Shown here: positions 36,901 through 45,003 of the stretch, piece after piece | Layout: the number at the start of each line of letters is the position of its first letter | Numbering within the stretch: the stretch's first letter is position 1 | Source of the DNA: Zygnema cylindricum | Lineage: Eukaryota; Streptophyta; Zygnematophyceae; Zygnematales; Zygnemataceae | Direction: 5' to 3' | DNA: 64,000 nt | NCBI GenBank assembly: GCA_037447655.1 | Contig: JBBHKE010001722.1 | Span: 37,625-101,624 of the forward strand | Translations under genes and position numbers: made by a program | The notes under the pieces: generated by a model | Database searches by the model: none | What the model was told of the DNA's origin: nothing | Seen by the model: only the letters and a program-made list of their open reading frames with translations

Positions 36901-37146
36901 GCCTTCACCGCCTCCAGAGCCGACTCTGCAGCCGCAGGATCGACAGAAAAGAGTCAAAGGATCAAACTAAAGATATTTTTCGCACATTTGAAGATATGTG
37001 CTGCACAAAAGAAAATAGAAAAAGAAGGACAGCGGAGGGGAAAACTCACTGTCTGGTTCCGCCATGACTCCAGTATAATCTCCCGTGACGAGTGCCACGT
37101 GGCACACCAACATAAGCACTGTCGCGATGACCATGGTGGGCGCCAT
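13029..37146 (-). CDS. LRR / EGF-like / Pro-rich surface protein, multi-exon gene
   Basis: A split gene of about 24 kb deduced from exon phase and splice sites. In transcript order: signal-peptide exon (37146-37050), LRR N-cap exon (36925-36814), seven 72-bp LRR exons (35877-35806, 34863-34792, 27595-27524, 26625-26554, 23224-23153, 21619-21548, 18333-18262) and a C-cap/Cys-rich EGF-like exon (17285-17008). Probable Pro-rich exons follow (16390-16276, 13243-13029). Exon 1 ends in phase 1, the next eight junctions are phase 2, and no stop occurs in any of the ten well-supported exons. All donors are GTAAGA, GTGAGT or GTATGA. The protein (about 330 residues before the Pro-rich part) would be secreted or displayed on the cell surface. 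LRR plus Pro-rich tail resembles LRR-extensins; a transmembrane alternative exists. No kinase motif was found. The 3' half of the model is less sure than the LRR part. Confidence 0.75.
13244..15643 (-). other. AT-rich intron-like DNA
   Basis: No confident exon. A 63-codon minus-strand ORF (14458-14649) and an overlapping plus-strand frame around 14474-14655 are open, but neither is joined to usable splice phases or shows a known motif. Confidence 0.4.
15644..15729 (-). CDS. LRR gene candidate alternative exon: transmembrane helix
   Basis: Acceptor TTTTATTTTGTAG, donor GTGAGA. It enters in phase 1, so it fits after the Pro-rich exon. Reads [12 protein letters not shown] then [15 protein letters not shown], a hydrophobic helix after a basic segment. 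If used, it would anchor the protein in the membrane. The same ORF could instead be a signal peptide starting at MSRVGLL of a separate small gene. A following candidate exon (about 15411-15437) would end the frame after a few residues. Confidence 0.28.
15928..15985. repeat. (TA)n microsatellite
   Basis: About 28 uninterrupted TA dinucleotides. Confidence 0.97.
16276..16390 (-). CDS. LRR gene candidate exon: Pro-rich linker
   Basis: Encodes [17 protein letters not shown], then [19 protein letters not shown], a Pro-rich stretch of the kind that follows the LRRs in extensin-like wall proteins. The donor CCAG/GTTTGC leaves phase 1. The acceptor could be ...CTCAGAG (phase 0) or ...CTCAG (phase 1). 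The complementary strand also has an open Gly-rich frame here ([12 protein letters not shown]), so strand assignment rests on agreement with neighbouring exons. Confidence 0.42.
17008..17285 (-). CDS. LRR gene exon 10: C-cap and Cys-rich EGF-like module
   Basis: The acceptor GTATTTGCAG joins exon 9 in phase 2. The exon opens with a last half-LRR ([11 protein letters not shown]), then [13 protein letters not shown], a Cys-rich cap with SECDAFC, and an EGF-like module: [16 protein letters not shown], then SCACNEGY, closing in FICK. Ten cysteines and two NGT N-glycosylation sequons fit an extracellular domain. The likely donor GTATGA follows TGCAAAT and leaves phase 1. Direct joining to the Pro-rich exon at its phase-1 acceptor would create a stop (T plus AG), so an intermediate exon or another acceptor is needed. 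Confidence 0.72.
17310..20415. repeat. TTA/ATT-rich low-complexity DNA around exon 9
   Basis: Long A+T stretch built from ATT, TTA and TATT words with short runs of (ATT)n, for example near 18880-18900. It contains exon 9 at 18262-18333 and its conserved flanks (18248-18545). The rest has no gene signal. Confidence 0.7.
18262..18333 (-). CDS. LRR gene exon 9: LRR 7 (72 bp)
   Basis: Acceptor TACGCCACAG, donor GTAAGA, phase 2 to phase 2. Encodes [18 protein letters not shown] then TSLQL, with the final codon completed by the next exon (TT plus T gives Phe). Confidence 0.9.
20418..21128 (+). repeat. Pyrimidine hexamer array, (CTCCCT)n and (CTCGCC)n
   Basis: C/T-only DNA about 700 bp long. Core 20618-20700 is a near-perfect (CTCGCC)n run, giving way to (CTCCCT)n at 20701-20760 and degenerate variants after. 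The long PR- and LP-repeat ORFs here are repeat artefacts. It lies in the intron between LRR exons 8 and 9. Confidence 0.93.
21548..21619 (-). CDS. LRR gene exon 8: LRR 6 (72 bp)
   Basis: Acceptor GATGCCACAG, donor GTAAGA, phase 2 to phase 2. Encodes [18 protein letters not shown] then TSLQY plus split Leu. Confidence 0.92.
22187..22995 (+). repeat. (TTCACA)n hexanucleotide array
   Basis: About 800 bp of TTCACA units with frequent TTCGCA and AATCGCA variants. Because six is a multiple of three, all frames stay open (HIHI, VNVN), which explains the false ORFs. Intron between LRR exons 7 and 8. Confidence 0.95.
23153..23224 (-). CDS. LRR gene exon 7: LRR 5 (72 bp)
   Basis: Acceptor GATGCCACAG, donor GTAAGA, phase 2 to phase 2. 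Encodes [18 protein letters not shown] then TFFLY plus split Leu. The Pro after GQ and the Phe pair are unusual for an LRR, but length, phase and splice sites are kept. Confidence 0.88.
23430..24780. repeat. ATT-rich low-complexity DNA
   Basis: A+T DNA dominated by TTATTA and ATTATT words; no exon found. Confidence 0.6.
24783..26450 (+). repeat. (TTCACA)n array grading into TTCGCA and TACACA variants
   Basis: About 1.7 kb. TTCACA units dominate to about 25600, mixed with TTCGCA to 25990. A short block of CTTCCC units follows (26050-26135), then TACACA/TACACG variants to 26450. The intron between LRR exons 6 and 7 holds it. ORFs of 100-178 codons on both strands are artefacts. Confidence 0.95.
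26554..26625 (-). CDS. LRR gene exon 6: LRR 4 (72 bp)
   Basis: Acceptor GATGCCACAG, donor GTAAGA, phase 2 to phase 2. Encodes [18 protein letters not shown] then TSLQY plus split Leu, the closest match to the plant LRR consensus LxLxxNxLxGxIPxxIGxL. Confidence 0.92.
26925..27340 (+). repeat. Pyrimidine-rich array, CTCTCC variants
   Basis: C/T-only DNA with (CTCTCC)n, (CTCTCT)n and CCCTCC blocks, in the intron between LRR exons 5 and 6. It ends CCTCGATACCCTTTT, a sequence also found at 34642-34660. Confidence 0.92.
27524..27595 (-). CDS. LRR gene exon 5: LRR 3 (72 bp)
   Basis: Acceptor CACAG, donor GTAAGA, phase 2 to phase 2. Encodes [18 protein letters not shown] then TSLST plus split Leu. 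The intron bases before the acceptor differ slightly from the other copies (GGATTCCACAG). Confidence 0.9.
27840..28620. repeat. ATT-rich low-complexity DNA
   Basis: A+T DNA with many ATTATT runs; nothing coding seen. Confidence 0.6.
28625..28924 (+). repeat. Pyrimidine-rich array split by a copia insertion
   Basis: C/T-rich DNA including (CTCCCC)n at 28757-28787. The array stops at the copia TSD (28925-28929) and resumes at 34615 (TTCCTTTCTCTC), showing it was one tract before insertion. Confidence 0.9.
28930..29380 (-). repeat. 3' LTR of the intronic copia element
   Basis: Homologous to 34162-34614 throughout, with many substitutions. Its outer-sense start is degraded (TTTTAGAATC instead of TGTTAGAATC). 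Flanked by TTCCT. Confidence 0.9.
29382..29391 (-). promoter_or_regulatory. Polypurine tract of the intronic copia element
   Basis: GAGAGGAGGA on the minus strand, immediately inside the 3' LTR. Confidence 0.7.
29618..30665 (-). pseudogene. Copia reverse transcriptase and RNase H, degraded
   Basis: RT pieces: [33 protein letters not shown] and FFVYVDDF with an intact YVDD. RNase H pieces: [11 protein letters not shown] and [11 protein letters not shown]. These blocks are diagnostic of copia pol; frameshifts and stops separate them. Confidence 0.88.
31173..32080 (-). pseudogene. Copia integrase, degraded
   Basis: Core block [19 protein letters not shown] (normally DDxSR with a Tyr or Trp strand) is followed by [11 protein letters not shown], where copia integrases have S-D-N/R-G-x-E-F, and by a weak third block. 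Several frameshifts. Confidence 0.8.
32530..33920 (-). pseudogene. Copia gag and protease, degraded
   Basis: Gag (33046-33900) contains [17 protein letters not shown] and a Gly-Arg-rich segment (about 32650-32760). A zinc knuckle [14 protein letters not shown] (C-x2-C-x4-H-x4-C) is intact at about 32790-32830; a second knuckle is broken. The protease block reads WITNSGAS, so the catalytic Asp of DSG is Asn. Frames are interrupted in several places. Confidence 0.8.
34147..34159 (-). promoter_or_regulatory. Primer-binding site, tRNA-iMet 3' end
   Basis: TGGTATCAGAGCC on the minus strand, two bases inside the 5' LTR, is complementary to the 3' end of plant initiator tRNA-Met (GGCUCUGAUACCA). 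Confidence 0.93.
34162..34614 (-). repeat. 5' LTR of the intronic copia element
   Basis: On the element strand it starts TGTTAGAATCAAA and ends GATCTACCA, next to the primer-binding site. Flanked outside by TTCCT. Confidence 0.93.
34615..34665 (+). repeat. Resumption of the pyrimidine array after the insertion
   Basis: TTCCTTTCTCTC continues the array cut at 28929. It shares CCTCGATACCCTTTT with the array ending near 27340. Confidence 0.8.
34792..34863 (-). CDS. LRR gene exon 4: LRR 2 (72 bp)
   Basis: Acceptor GATGCCACAG, donor GTAAGA, phase 2 to phase 2. Encodes [18 protein letters not shown] then TSLAG plus the split Leu. The flanking intron sequence is shared with exons 5-9. The complete copia element at 28930-34614 lies in the intron that follows. 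Confidence 0.9.
35397..35453 (+). repeat. (CCCCA)n microsatellite
   Basis: About ten CCCCA pentamers, with the G-rich strand on minus, in the intron between LRR exons 3 and 4. Confidence 0.9.
35806..35877 (-). CDS. LRR gene exon 3: LRR 1 (72 bp)
   Basis: Acceptor GGTGCAG, donor GTGAGT, phase 2 at both ends. It encodes [18 protein letters not shown] then TRLLF, with the terminal Leu split across the intron. This is a typical first plant LRR. It differs more than the other six from the family consensus, as expected of the oldest or outermost unit. Confidence 0.88.
36046..36780 (+). repeat. 21-bp minisatellite, 35 units, in LRR-gene intron 2
   Basis: Unit CAATTCAGCGGAGAATCATGA, 735 bp in total. 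Only two positions vary often (CGG/AGG and CAT/CGT), plus one ACGG. Because 21 is a multiple of three and the unit lacks stops, ORFs of 193-334 codons open on both strands. It lies between the N-cap exon and LRR 1, so translation is not expected. Confidence 0.95.
36814..36925 (-). CDS. LRR gene exon 2: LRR N-terminal cap
   Basis: The acceptor is CTGCAG after a pyrimidine-rich run; the donor is GTGAGT. The 112 bp read [16 protein letters not shown], then [18 protein letters not shown]. The Cys pair followed by a G-x-V-x-W strand is how plant LRR ectodomains open (N-cap). It enters in phase 1 and leaves in phase 2. The last two bases (GC) plus the first base of exon 3 (A) make Ala, giving [16 protein letters not shown], a normal cap-to-LRR1 transition. 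Confidence 0.75.
37050..37146 (-). CDS. LRR gene exon 1: signal peptide
   Basis: The ATG at 37146 is the first in its frame and sits in CCCATGG. The 32 codons begin [19 protein letters not shown], a short N terminus with a hydrophobic core, followed by VTGDYTG, which fits signal-peptidase cleavage. The exon ends CCAGACA before GTGAGT, leaving phase 1. The next exon starts in the matching phase. Confidence 0.75.
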
Positions 37147-38511
37147 GGGCTGCAGGGTTGCCACGTCACACTGACAGGAAAATTCTAGACCTAAAGCCAG
37201 GTGGCAATTTTCGTCCACTTAGATCCGTTTTCCAGTTCCGTTGGGGCTTGGTCCGCGGTTTCAGATGTGGGAAAGCAGCTTCAGAGTTTAGACTGCGGTC
37301 GAGAAGGGAATCCAAAGTGCGATATTATTATTATGAACGGCCTGCGAGGCCCCTCTTGTCGTCTGCCTCCGTGCTTCGTCGGAGGAGAGTCGCGATTTGT
37401 GCATCGCCGATACACACGTGTGGACGGTGAGAAGAAGTGAGAAGACTCAACGGAGGACCGCGTGGACCTTGAGGTTCAAAAGTTGGATACGCACAATTGC
37501 GCAGGAAATCGTTAAAAGACAAAATGTTTGTTGCAAATGGGACAAACTGATTTAGCAGGTCTCGATGACCATAATCTCTTTTTTTGGAAGTGTAGTGCTT
37601 CTCTAACAACGGTCCTGGTGTGCAATGTTGCACGAGAAGGAACGTGTGTCGCCGGTCAATCCGCGAGCGCCACATATCGAAGGGTCTTCCCAAACACGTG
37701 GAGTAATACCACGTCAACCCGAGGACAAAAAAACACGTGCGAATTGTTCACGTGCAAACTGTTAGCGAGGAAAGACTGTGAGAAACCCATAGATGTCTCA
37801 TTCGTACGTATTTTGACATTTAACCGAAATTTCGTTATTTTTTCCAGTTTTTGATTTTTTCGTAAATTTCGTACGGATATAATGTACAGGCTAGATGTAC
37901 GGAAGATTCCAAAAAAGAGACGTCGCTTCATTTCCGCGCGCGAAGACGGTCTCGTCCAAAGTTGTCCAATTTGTACGGATTTGGACATTTTGCGAAAATT
38001 ACGTAAGTATTCGTCGCTTTCATACTTTTCGTAAATTGTGTACAGTTTTTGCTGTACGAAAATGAACTGAGATGTACGAAAATATACGAAAGTGTCACCA
38101 AAAGAAATCCTTAAAAAATGTGAAAAAGAAATGTAATGTATGACACTATACGGAAAGTGTGCCGGAAAAACCTTGAAGTACGGAAAGTTTAAGCAGCTGT
38201 ACTGAAATATACGGGCAAAGTACGAGAATGTACCTTGAAAGTTGAAAACTCTAAAACTCCCCCTCAAATAACCCTAAAATGTACAATCATATACGGATAC
38301 CGAACGTAAATGTAGGAAAAAATGTACGGGTGCAAAGATATTATCAACATTTCAAAATCGTTCGATGCGCACTGTACGTAATACTCATTAATTTACTCCA
38401 TACGTAATATGCGCCCGGGACATCTACGTCTGGTCGTTTGGTTTCATTTAAAACTTTTGTCATCGTATTTTTCATTAGCGATTAAATATTTCTATGAAGT
38501 TATTTTTAGTA
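37147..38511. other. Upstream region of the LRR gene
   Basis: Presumed promoter and 5' UTR of the LRR gene. No clear TATA box was seen. A 203-codon minus-strand ORF (37656-38267) lies in DNA rich in TACGAAA/GTACGGAAA words; its composition looks repeat-like and no motif is recognised. Confidence 0.4.
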
Positions 38512-38622
38512 TGAAATTGAATTCGGTCAACGCATTCTAAAAACTATTGAATTTTGTTTCGTGTGCAAATTCGTTATTTTGGGGCGTTTCATGCGTGCGT
38601 TTTATGCGCATGAGACATCTAT
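38512..38622 (+). repeat. Dispersed repeat, copy 1
   Basis: About 110 bp also found at 61305-61418 (shared TTTATGCGCATGAGACATCT-like end and GGGCGTTTCATGCGTG). Copies are roughly 80-85% alike by eye. Confidence 0.8.
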
Positions 38623-39776
38623 GGAGAAACCTCTTGTTTGATTGTGTCCCTCACTCAGAGGTCGCAAACAGTCAATCGAAACCGTGACGGACCGTTAACC
38701 GACCGCCCGCGCCGGATCCGGAACGGATTCAGTTGGCAAATTTTGTGGGTCGGGCGGTTGCGGTCGGTTTATTCACCAGAAAAAAAAGTCAGCAAGCTTC
38801 AGTACCGTGACTTAGTTAACTCTGTTGTACATTTTGTAGGATTTGTGACTTAGTTCACTCCGTTGTACATTTTGTAGGATTTTTTATTTTTGTTCGTTTC
38901 CGCTAGCAGCTTCATCTGTTGGTTCCATAGTTCAAAAGTAGGCGTTTTATGGTAGGCCTTTCGTAGGCACAAACTGTGTTATGGTCTTTTCATGTGATCT
39001 TCTTAGATTGCTACTTTGATTAGCGACCGCCTGAAGACGTTTAATTATCAATCGATCGATGTGAAACTCAACCCTGTTACATTATTTTAACATTTTGCGA
39101 CTAATACAATATGGGTCTTAAGTTCATATTGTACAATTTACAGACAATAGGCACATTGTTAGGCCTACTGTTGGTTTTTGGTGCGATTCTGGGCGATTCT
39201 CCGACACACCGATTTGATTCATATCGTTTATGTTTTATACGTGAATCGATTTGCTTAGTATAGGCGATATTTTCGAGAGGGGAATTGTAGCGGGATTTTG
39301 TCAATTTTTCAGTTTGTAGTTTTTTTTGTTAGAACATGCAGTTGTCCCCCACGTCTTATTGTGCGGTGGACATTTTACACGTGGCAGATTATGATTGGAC
39401 CGCCACTTAGTGAGTGTATTAGCTTTAGACTATTTTGTCATGTGCTTAGAAAAAGACAATTACCATTCACAGAGAGAAAAAGACAGAATTGCATCCAACT
39501 TTATTGATAGGGACAATTTGTCCACTTTGTTTTACAATCAACTTGTATTCCTACCTCTTTATAATGGGAGCATACAAATTAGTCTAAACTACTGTGTTTG
39601 TCTTTTTCTCTACCCCCTCTAAGCTCTGATCACTGTCTGGTCACTTATTCTAGATTTTTCGCGACTAACCGTGCCTGCCCGTAACCGAAAAAGTACAAAA
39701 TTAATCAATGTACGACGGAATAAGCCAATAACTACGATTTGTCGCGTTCCCTAAGATTTGCGAAATGAATAGTGTA
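38623..39776. other. Intergenic DNA with pieces of a dispersed element
   Basis: No gene seen. 38928-38960 (TTCAAAAGTAGGCGTTTTAT) and 39100-39170 (AATATGGGTCTTAAG) recur in inverted orientation at about 62405-62440 and 61715-61775. Confidence 0.5.
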
Positions 39777-40222
39777 CTACACCGCGCATCGTTATTAGTG
39801 TCAAAGTCACTAATTTGGGTTCTTAAAATTTTGATTTTTTTCCTCAAATAGGATACATGATTTTAATTTTTCCTTGACGTTAATTAGGGTACCGTACAAA
39901 ATAGCTTAAAGCTCGAAATACACTAAAATTTAAATAGTGTGGTATACGGTCGACCTCAGACTTTACATAACTGTACCTTTTCAAGTGAAAATTTACAAAA
40001 AATAAATTAAATCAGACGCGCATGCATAAGAACGTGCGCTCAAAAAAACGTGATTAGTCTGACACGTAAATTAGTATGGCATGTACAGATATTTTAAATT
40101 CGCGACGGCGTACGATTTCCAATATTCTGTACGAAAAATTTCAAATTCTTAATTAGCATCAATTACGGTAAATTTCCTCAACACTATTTAAACTTTCACA
40201 CTAATAACGATTCGCGGTGTAG
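39777..40222. repeat. MITE-like inverted-repeat element, copy 1 (446 bp)
   Basis: Ends CTACACCGCGCATCGTTATT and AATAACGATTCGCGGTGTAG form terminal inverted repeats of about 25 bp. No coding capacity. Confidence 0.8.
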
Positions 40223-41007
40223 TGTGTAGCAGTAATATATTCTTACATATATGTTGGCGATAACAAATTTATTCATCCGTAGCAATATGTCAACCCCTTT
40301 TGCCGTTCGATTACCTATATTTAACGTGTTATATTGACATTGTAGACCTACCGTCCTCCAGCTTGTGTCGTTTCACTGTTGAAGAGATGCGTTTTGCCTT
40401 TGCGTCTATTATCATGTCGACGTGAAATGGCATAAGAACCTTGAGACCCCTTTAAAAAAAAATCCGTACCGGATGGAAACAGACAAAACAAAACAAACTG
40501 TGTACTTCTCTTTGTCGTATTAGACAAAAACAGAAAAAACATAGCGAATCGTGCACAATTCCACGTCCTTTGAAATCGTTTGAAATTTTTGAAACATTAC
40601 GGCACGTGCGAATATATGTTACTATTTGTTTATCGAAAATACGTAGTTTTAAAACACATCACGCATGTGATTTAAACATAAGGTTGAAAATGACGTTTTT
40701 TGTCGTGGAAGTGGGCTGAAAAACACAAGACGACAAATTTTCGTACATCCTAAGTTCGAGGATGACGCAAATTGTCTACAAATTTGCAATTCCTTCGTAC
40801 GGTTGCAACTTAAGCAGTACGGCGCTAAGTTTTACAAGAAAACGACAGAAAAAAACCCTTACTTATGAACATAGGGACATACCCTACGATGAAGAAAACT
40901 AGAGAAATTTTACAAACAACGTAACAACAAGAAAAAAAACAATGCAAACCGCGAAGGTCATAGGAACTCAAACGAGCGTGACGCGATATCCTCCCGCAAA
41001 GAATTAA
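40223..41007. other. Intergenic DNA, no gene seen
   Basis: Around 40838-40890 (AAAACGACAGAAAAAAACCC, then TTACTTATGAACATAGGGAC) it matches 63597-63650, another dispersed repeat. Confidence 0.5.
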
Positions 41008-41562
41008 CTACATCGTGAATCGTTATTAGCGTTTAGAAATTATTAGTGTCGATAAATAATTAGTATTGTTAATAATAATTTGGGTATTGCAATTTTTTTT
41101 AAAAAATGTTTAATTGTAAATTCTCCATTACGGTGATTTAGGTACACCAGATATGTCGTCATTATATAAACAGTAAAATAGGTAGAAGTACAAAATTTGA
41201 CAATCCATACAACGTCGCGTCCTTTTACTATAATTAATCCACAATTCTACTTTGGGTTTGCGAACGCGTTTGTCGCAAACTCGACTCCAAGTTTTAATCT
41301 AAGGCACATCTCAGATGCACCGATATGTTACGCTATTATTTTAACGATTTTCAATAACGGTACATTGCCGTATCTAACAAACACCTTTCGTACACCACAC
41401 TATGCATGAAATAAGTACGGTATGATCGTTAACGCTAATATACAGAGTCCGTAATTAACGTCAAGGAAAAATTAGATTTATTGATTGTATTTTATGTATC
41501 GATGTCAAAATTTAGGGGTGCCGATACAGAGTTCGTAAGGCTAATAACGATTCACGGTGTAG
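41008..41562. repeat. MITE-like element, copy 2 (555 bp)
   Basis: Terminal inverted repeats CTACATCGTGAATCGTTATT and AATAACGATTCACGGTGTAG. Confidence 0.78.
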
Positions 41563-41695
41563 TGGATTTTGTTGGATTTGCATCCACGCTTTTTGCACTC
41601 GCATGGCTACAGGAGTCACGGGACATTCGTCATGGCACTTCATCCTATTGTATAAGTGTACGGTTGTGCACGGCTCATTTAGTACTACAATACAA

Positions 41696-41898
41696 TACAC
41701 CGCTCATCGTTATTAGCGTTAAAAATTTATTAATGTTAATACCAAATTATAATTAAAAATACTAATTTAGTGCAAGGAGACGTGGCAGGTTGTAGTCCAT
41801 CTCTTTAAATAATGTCGTTAACTCTATTTTGTGATTTTTTAATAGAAATAGTTGCGGTCGAGCTAATATTGCTAACCCTAATAACGATGAGCAGTGTT
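41696..41898. repeat. MITE-like element, copy 3 (203 bp)
   Basis: Terminal inverted repeats TACACCGCTCATCGTTATTA and TAATAACGATGAGCAGTGTT. The shortest copy, lying directly next to the copia LTR at 41902. Confidence 0.75.
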
Positions 41899-41901
41899 AG
41901 C

Positions 41902-42949
41902 TGCAATTTTGTGTCCTCCATTGGACTACACAATTCAGGAAGCTTCTAGATAGTACTTAACTAACACACTTCAAGCCACAACCACTACAGCCAAAAAAAG
42001 GCAAACTAACAATTTGACTGGACCCCTGTGCAGCCTCGACTCCCCTGAGTCCGTAGCAAAAAGAATCACTGAAAACGACCAACCAGCCGATAAGTTATAG
42101 GGTGGCAAAGATGCAAATTTATACAAACTCTCAAAGAGAGAGAGGACTATCTACCTGATTTCTCCTAAGTCCTAGTTTTTCCTAGTTCTCTCTCACAGCC
42201 CCTATCTACTGCCTGTACAAACCAATCAGAACACTGTACAATACCAGAAAGTACTACTGACGATGTACTTTATGTACGACCTCTGTACGACAAGGCCATT
42301 AGGCGGACTCGTGTCCATTTTCCACTCGTCCGTACATTCCTCGGAATTCCCGCGACCGAATGTCATCTCTCCACGTGGCGCCAGGTCATGCCACGTCACT
42401 AAATGCCAAAGTGACCATTTCGAGATTTCGGCGATTATGTGCGCCGTTAGATTTGACGCGAAATGGAATCTCACCTGTAATAAATACTTGGGTAAATATT
42501 TGTTTCGCTGTCGAAACAAAATGCGCAATATCCGTTTCAATTTAGTACAGTACTTCGTATTTCGTAAAACTGTATCTATGCGCGCCGTAAAGAGTTTCAG
42601 TTAAATGATTTCTGTAAAGCACAATAGTTTAAAAATTAATGAAACCCTATATCTCCTAACGGACTTCTACGACAGACTTGTTAGAGCTAAAGGCTACGCC
42701 GCGCTCTGCAGGTCGGGGGTTCGAGTTCTGCCGTACTCAACCTTTTGTTGAGAGTAACTTAAGTCACTCTTTAGTCCTTCCTATGGAGCTGAGGCAGCCA
42801 TGACTCTATCGCTCTCTCTCTCCTTCAGTGACTACAACAAGTATGGGGGTAAGAGAGAAGAGATGGAGGCAGGCTGCCTAAATTTTCTTTATATGTTTTC
42901 CGCTAATTAATTTAGACTTAGAAAATACAAATACTACTTATTTTCAACA
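41902..42949 (-). repeat. 3' LTR of a decayed copia element (1,048 bp)
   Basis: On the plus strand it runs TGCAATTTTGTG ... TTTTCAACA, of the same type as the LTR at 58394-59519. It holds the tRNA-like module (about 42670-42742, with GGTTCGAGTTC) and the stem-loop (about 42800-42870). Followed by the polypurine tract. Confidence 0.88.
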
Positions 42950-42960
42950 CTCCCCTTATT
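42950..42960 (-). promoter_or_regulatory. Polypurine tract
   Basis: AATAAGGGGAG on the minus strand, between pol and LTR. Confidence 0.8.
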
Positions 42961-42962
42961 TT

Positions 42963-45003
42963 CTAGTCTAATTTTAATTTTTCTTTTAATCCACAGTTTT
43001 CCCTACAAAATTTTAGCTTTGGAGAGGGCACAGGTTTGGTCATCATGTCAGCCACCATTTCCTCATCAGATTTATATACAAGGTTCACTATTTTATTATC
43101 CACTTTTTCTCTCACAAAACTTAATCTTATGTCCATATATTTAGCCTTAAAATGGTGTTTTTGATTGGCTGCAATTGCTATGGCCACTTGATTATCACAA
43201 AACACTTCATGCACTCCCTCTTCGTATACTCCAGTTCTTGCAGGAAGGACTTGACCCACATCATCTCTTTCACACCAGAACAAGAGGCCATGTACTCAGC
43301 CTCCATAGTGGACTGAGCAACCACCTTTTGTTGCTTACTGCTCCAACAGCAAGCACCTTCCCCAACATACAACACATACCCAGAAGTGTATCGTCTCATA
43401 GGTGCGTCCCCATAACTGGCGTCACTCCAAGTAGTGATGTCAGTGTGCTCCCCTCCCTAATGCAACTATAACTCTTTAGTACCCACCAGATATCTCATTT
43501 CTCTCTTGGTTGCCTCCCAATCTCTCTTCCTAGGATCATTAAGACTCCTACTGAGTACTCCAACTGCTGCCGCTATGTCCGGCCTGGTACAGTTCATAAA
43601 ATAGATTAAACTTCCTACAACCAGTCTATAAGGGATAGTCTTTATAAACTCTCTCTCCTCTGGACTCATCTGATCGTCTAAGATCATCACACCTCCTTTT
43701 ACACTCCCATCACTTACTTTTTTCAAGTCCATGGGAGTAGTACTACTGTTAGCATTTTCCATCTAGAATTTCTCAAGCATATTTCCTATTGCTTCTTTCT
43801 GAGTAAGTCTGATGATCTTCTTCCCCCTATCTCTCTCCATTTGGATCCCCAAAATATATTTTGCCTCCCATAAATCCTTCATATCAAAATTTGCCCCTAA
43901 GATCTTTCTTTAGCCTATTGATCTTCTCCAAAGACTTACTTAACACAAGCAGATCATCCACATAAATTGCAATAAAAATGACACCATTCTCATCTTCAAA
44001 CATATAGATAGAATGGTCTGAGCTGATACGGATATATCCCAGATTGGTGAGAAACTCATCTAGTTTATTATTCCATTGTCGGGGAGCCTGCTTCAGTCCA
44101 TATAAGGATTTTATGAGCCTGCAGACTTTGCTCTCTTCTCCTTTTTCCACGAACCCCTCGGGTTGCCTCATGAAAATTTATTCCTCTAAGTCACCATTAG
44201 TAAAGGATGTCTTAATGTCCATCTGGTGGATTTCCATGTCTTCCGCTGCTGCCAGACTGAGGAGAATCCTTACTGAAGGGAACCGAATTACTGGAGCAAA
44301 GGTCTCCTCATAGTCAATCCCCTCCTTTTGGGTGAACCCCTTCGCTACCAATCGAGCCTTATATCTCTCAATGGTATTATCTGGGCTCAGTTTTAGTTTA
44401 AATACCCATTTACACCAAATAGGTTTTCGGTCTAGGGGGCAATCCGCTAGTTCCTAAGTATTTGCTTCCATGATAGAAGCCATCTCATCATTTATGACTC
44501 TAATCCATTTTTCTTCCTCTGGACTATTCACTTCCTCCGAGTAAGACTGAGGCTCATCTGGGTGAGATAGCTTAGTTACCTTATGAGCGGCTTGTTTTTC
44601 CTGTATCCTTTTGCTGCTCCTCCTTCCTCCCTCAAACTCCGAAGCTCGAATAGATGGAAGTCTTGGATTTCTTCTCACTGTCTCATTGGCTCCCCTGTCC
44701 ATGGAAGCTAGTTTTTGTCCCGCTTCTTCTATCTCATCGAAGTCCATAGGAGTATGTGAGGTTTCCGGTGAGTCTCTTTTATCTTGGATATCCCCTGAAT
44801 TTGCAATCACGGTTTCACTCATGTCCCTTTCGGGACCAATCGAGTTCTCCTCACTTTCGGACTCAAATCTGATTCTTATCTTCTTTGAATATTTGAAGGG
44901 GTCAAATGACTTCCCTTCATCCATGACAACTAAGTGTTTGACCAGAATGATGTCTTTCTTTGCTAAGTCATAGACTCTATTTCCCTTAACATCCTCATCA
45001 TAT
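42963..45003 (-). pseudogene. Copia pol (end of integrase, RT, RNase H), broken
   Basis: In element order: YDEDVKGNRVYDL and HLVVMDEGKSFDPFKYSKK (integrase C terminus); RYKARLVAKGF and EIHQMDIKTS (RT palm); RQPEGFVEKGEESKVCRLIK and FIAIYVDDLLVLSKS with intact YVDD; then RNase H blocks (CCWSSKQQKVVAQSTMEAEY). Stops and frameshifts at about 44180, 43880, 43780, 43465 and 43190. The element breaks off at about 45003, where it is fused to the tail of the unknown gene. Gag, protease, most of integrase and the 5' LTR are missing. Confidence 0.9.

Noticed and set aside
11000-37000. Receptor kinase domain for the LRR gene
   Set aside because: No HRD, DFG or glycine-loop motif was found downstream of the LRR exons on the minus strand.
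35891-37067. 304- and 334-codon plus-strand ORFs (DNSAENH and MTIQRRI repeats)
   Set aside because: They come from the 21-bp minisatellite lying in an intron of the minus-strand LRR gene.
37656-38267. 203-codon minus-strand ORF upstream of the LRR gene
   Set aside because: Sequence is dominated by TACGAAA-like words and shows no domain; probably chance.
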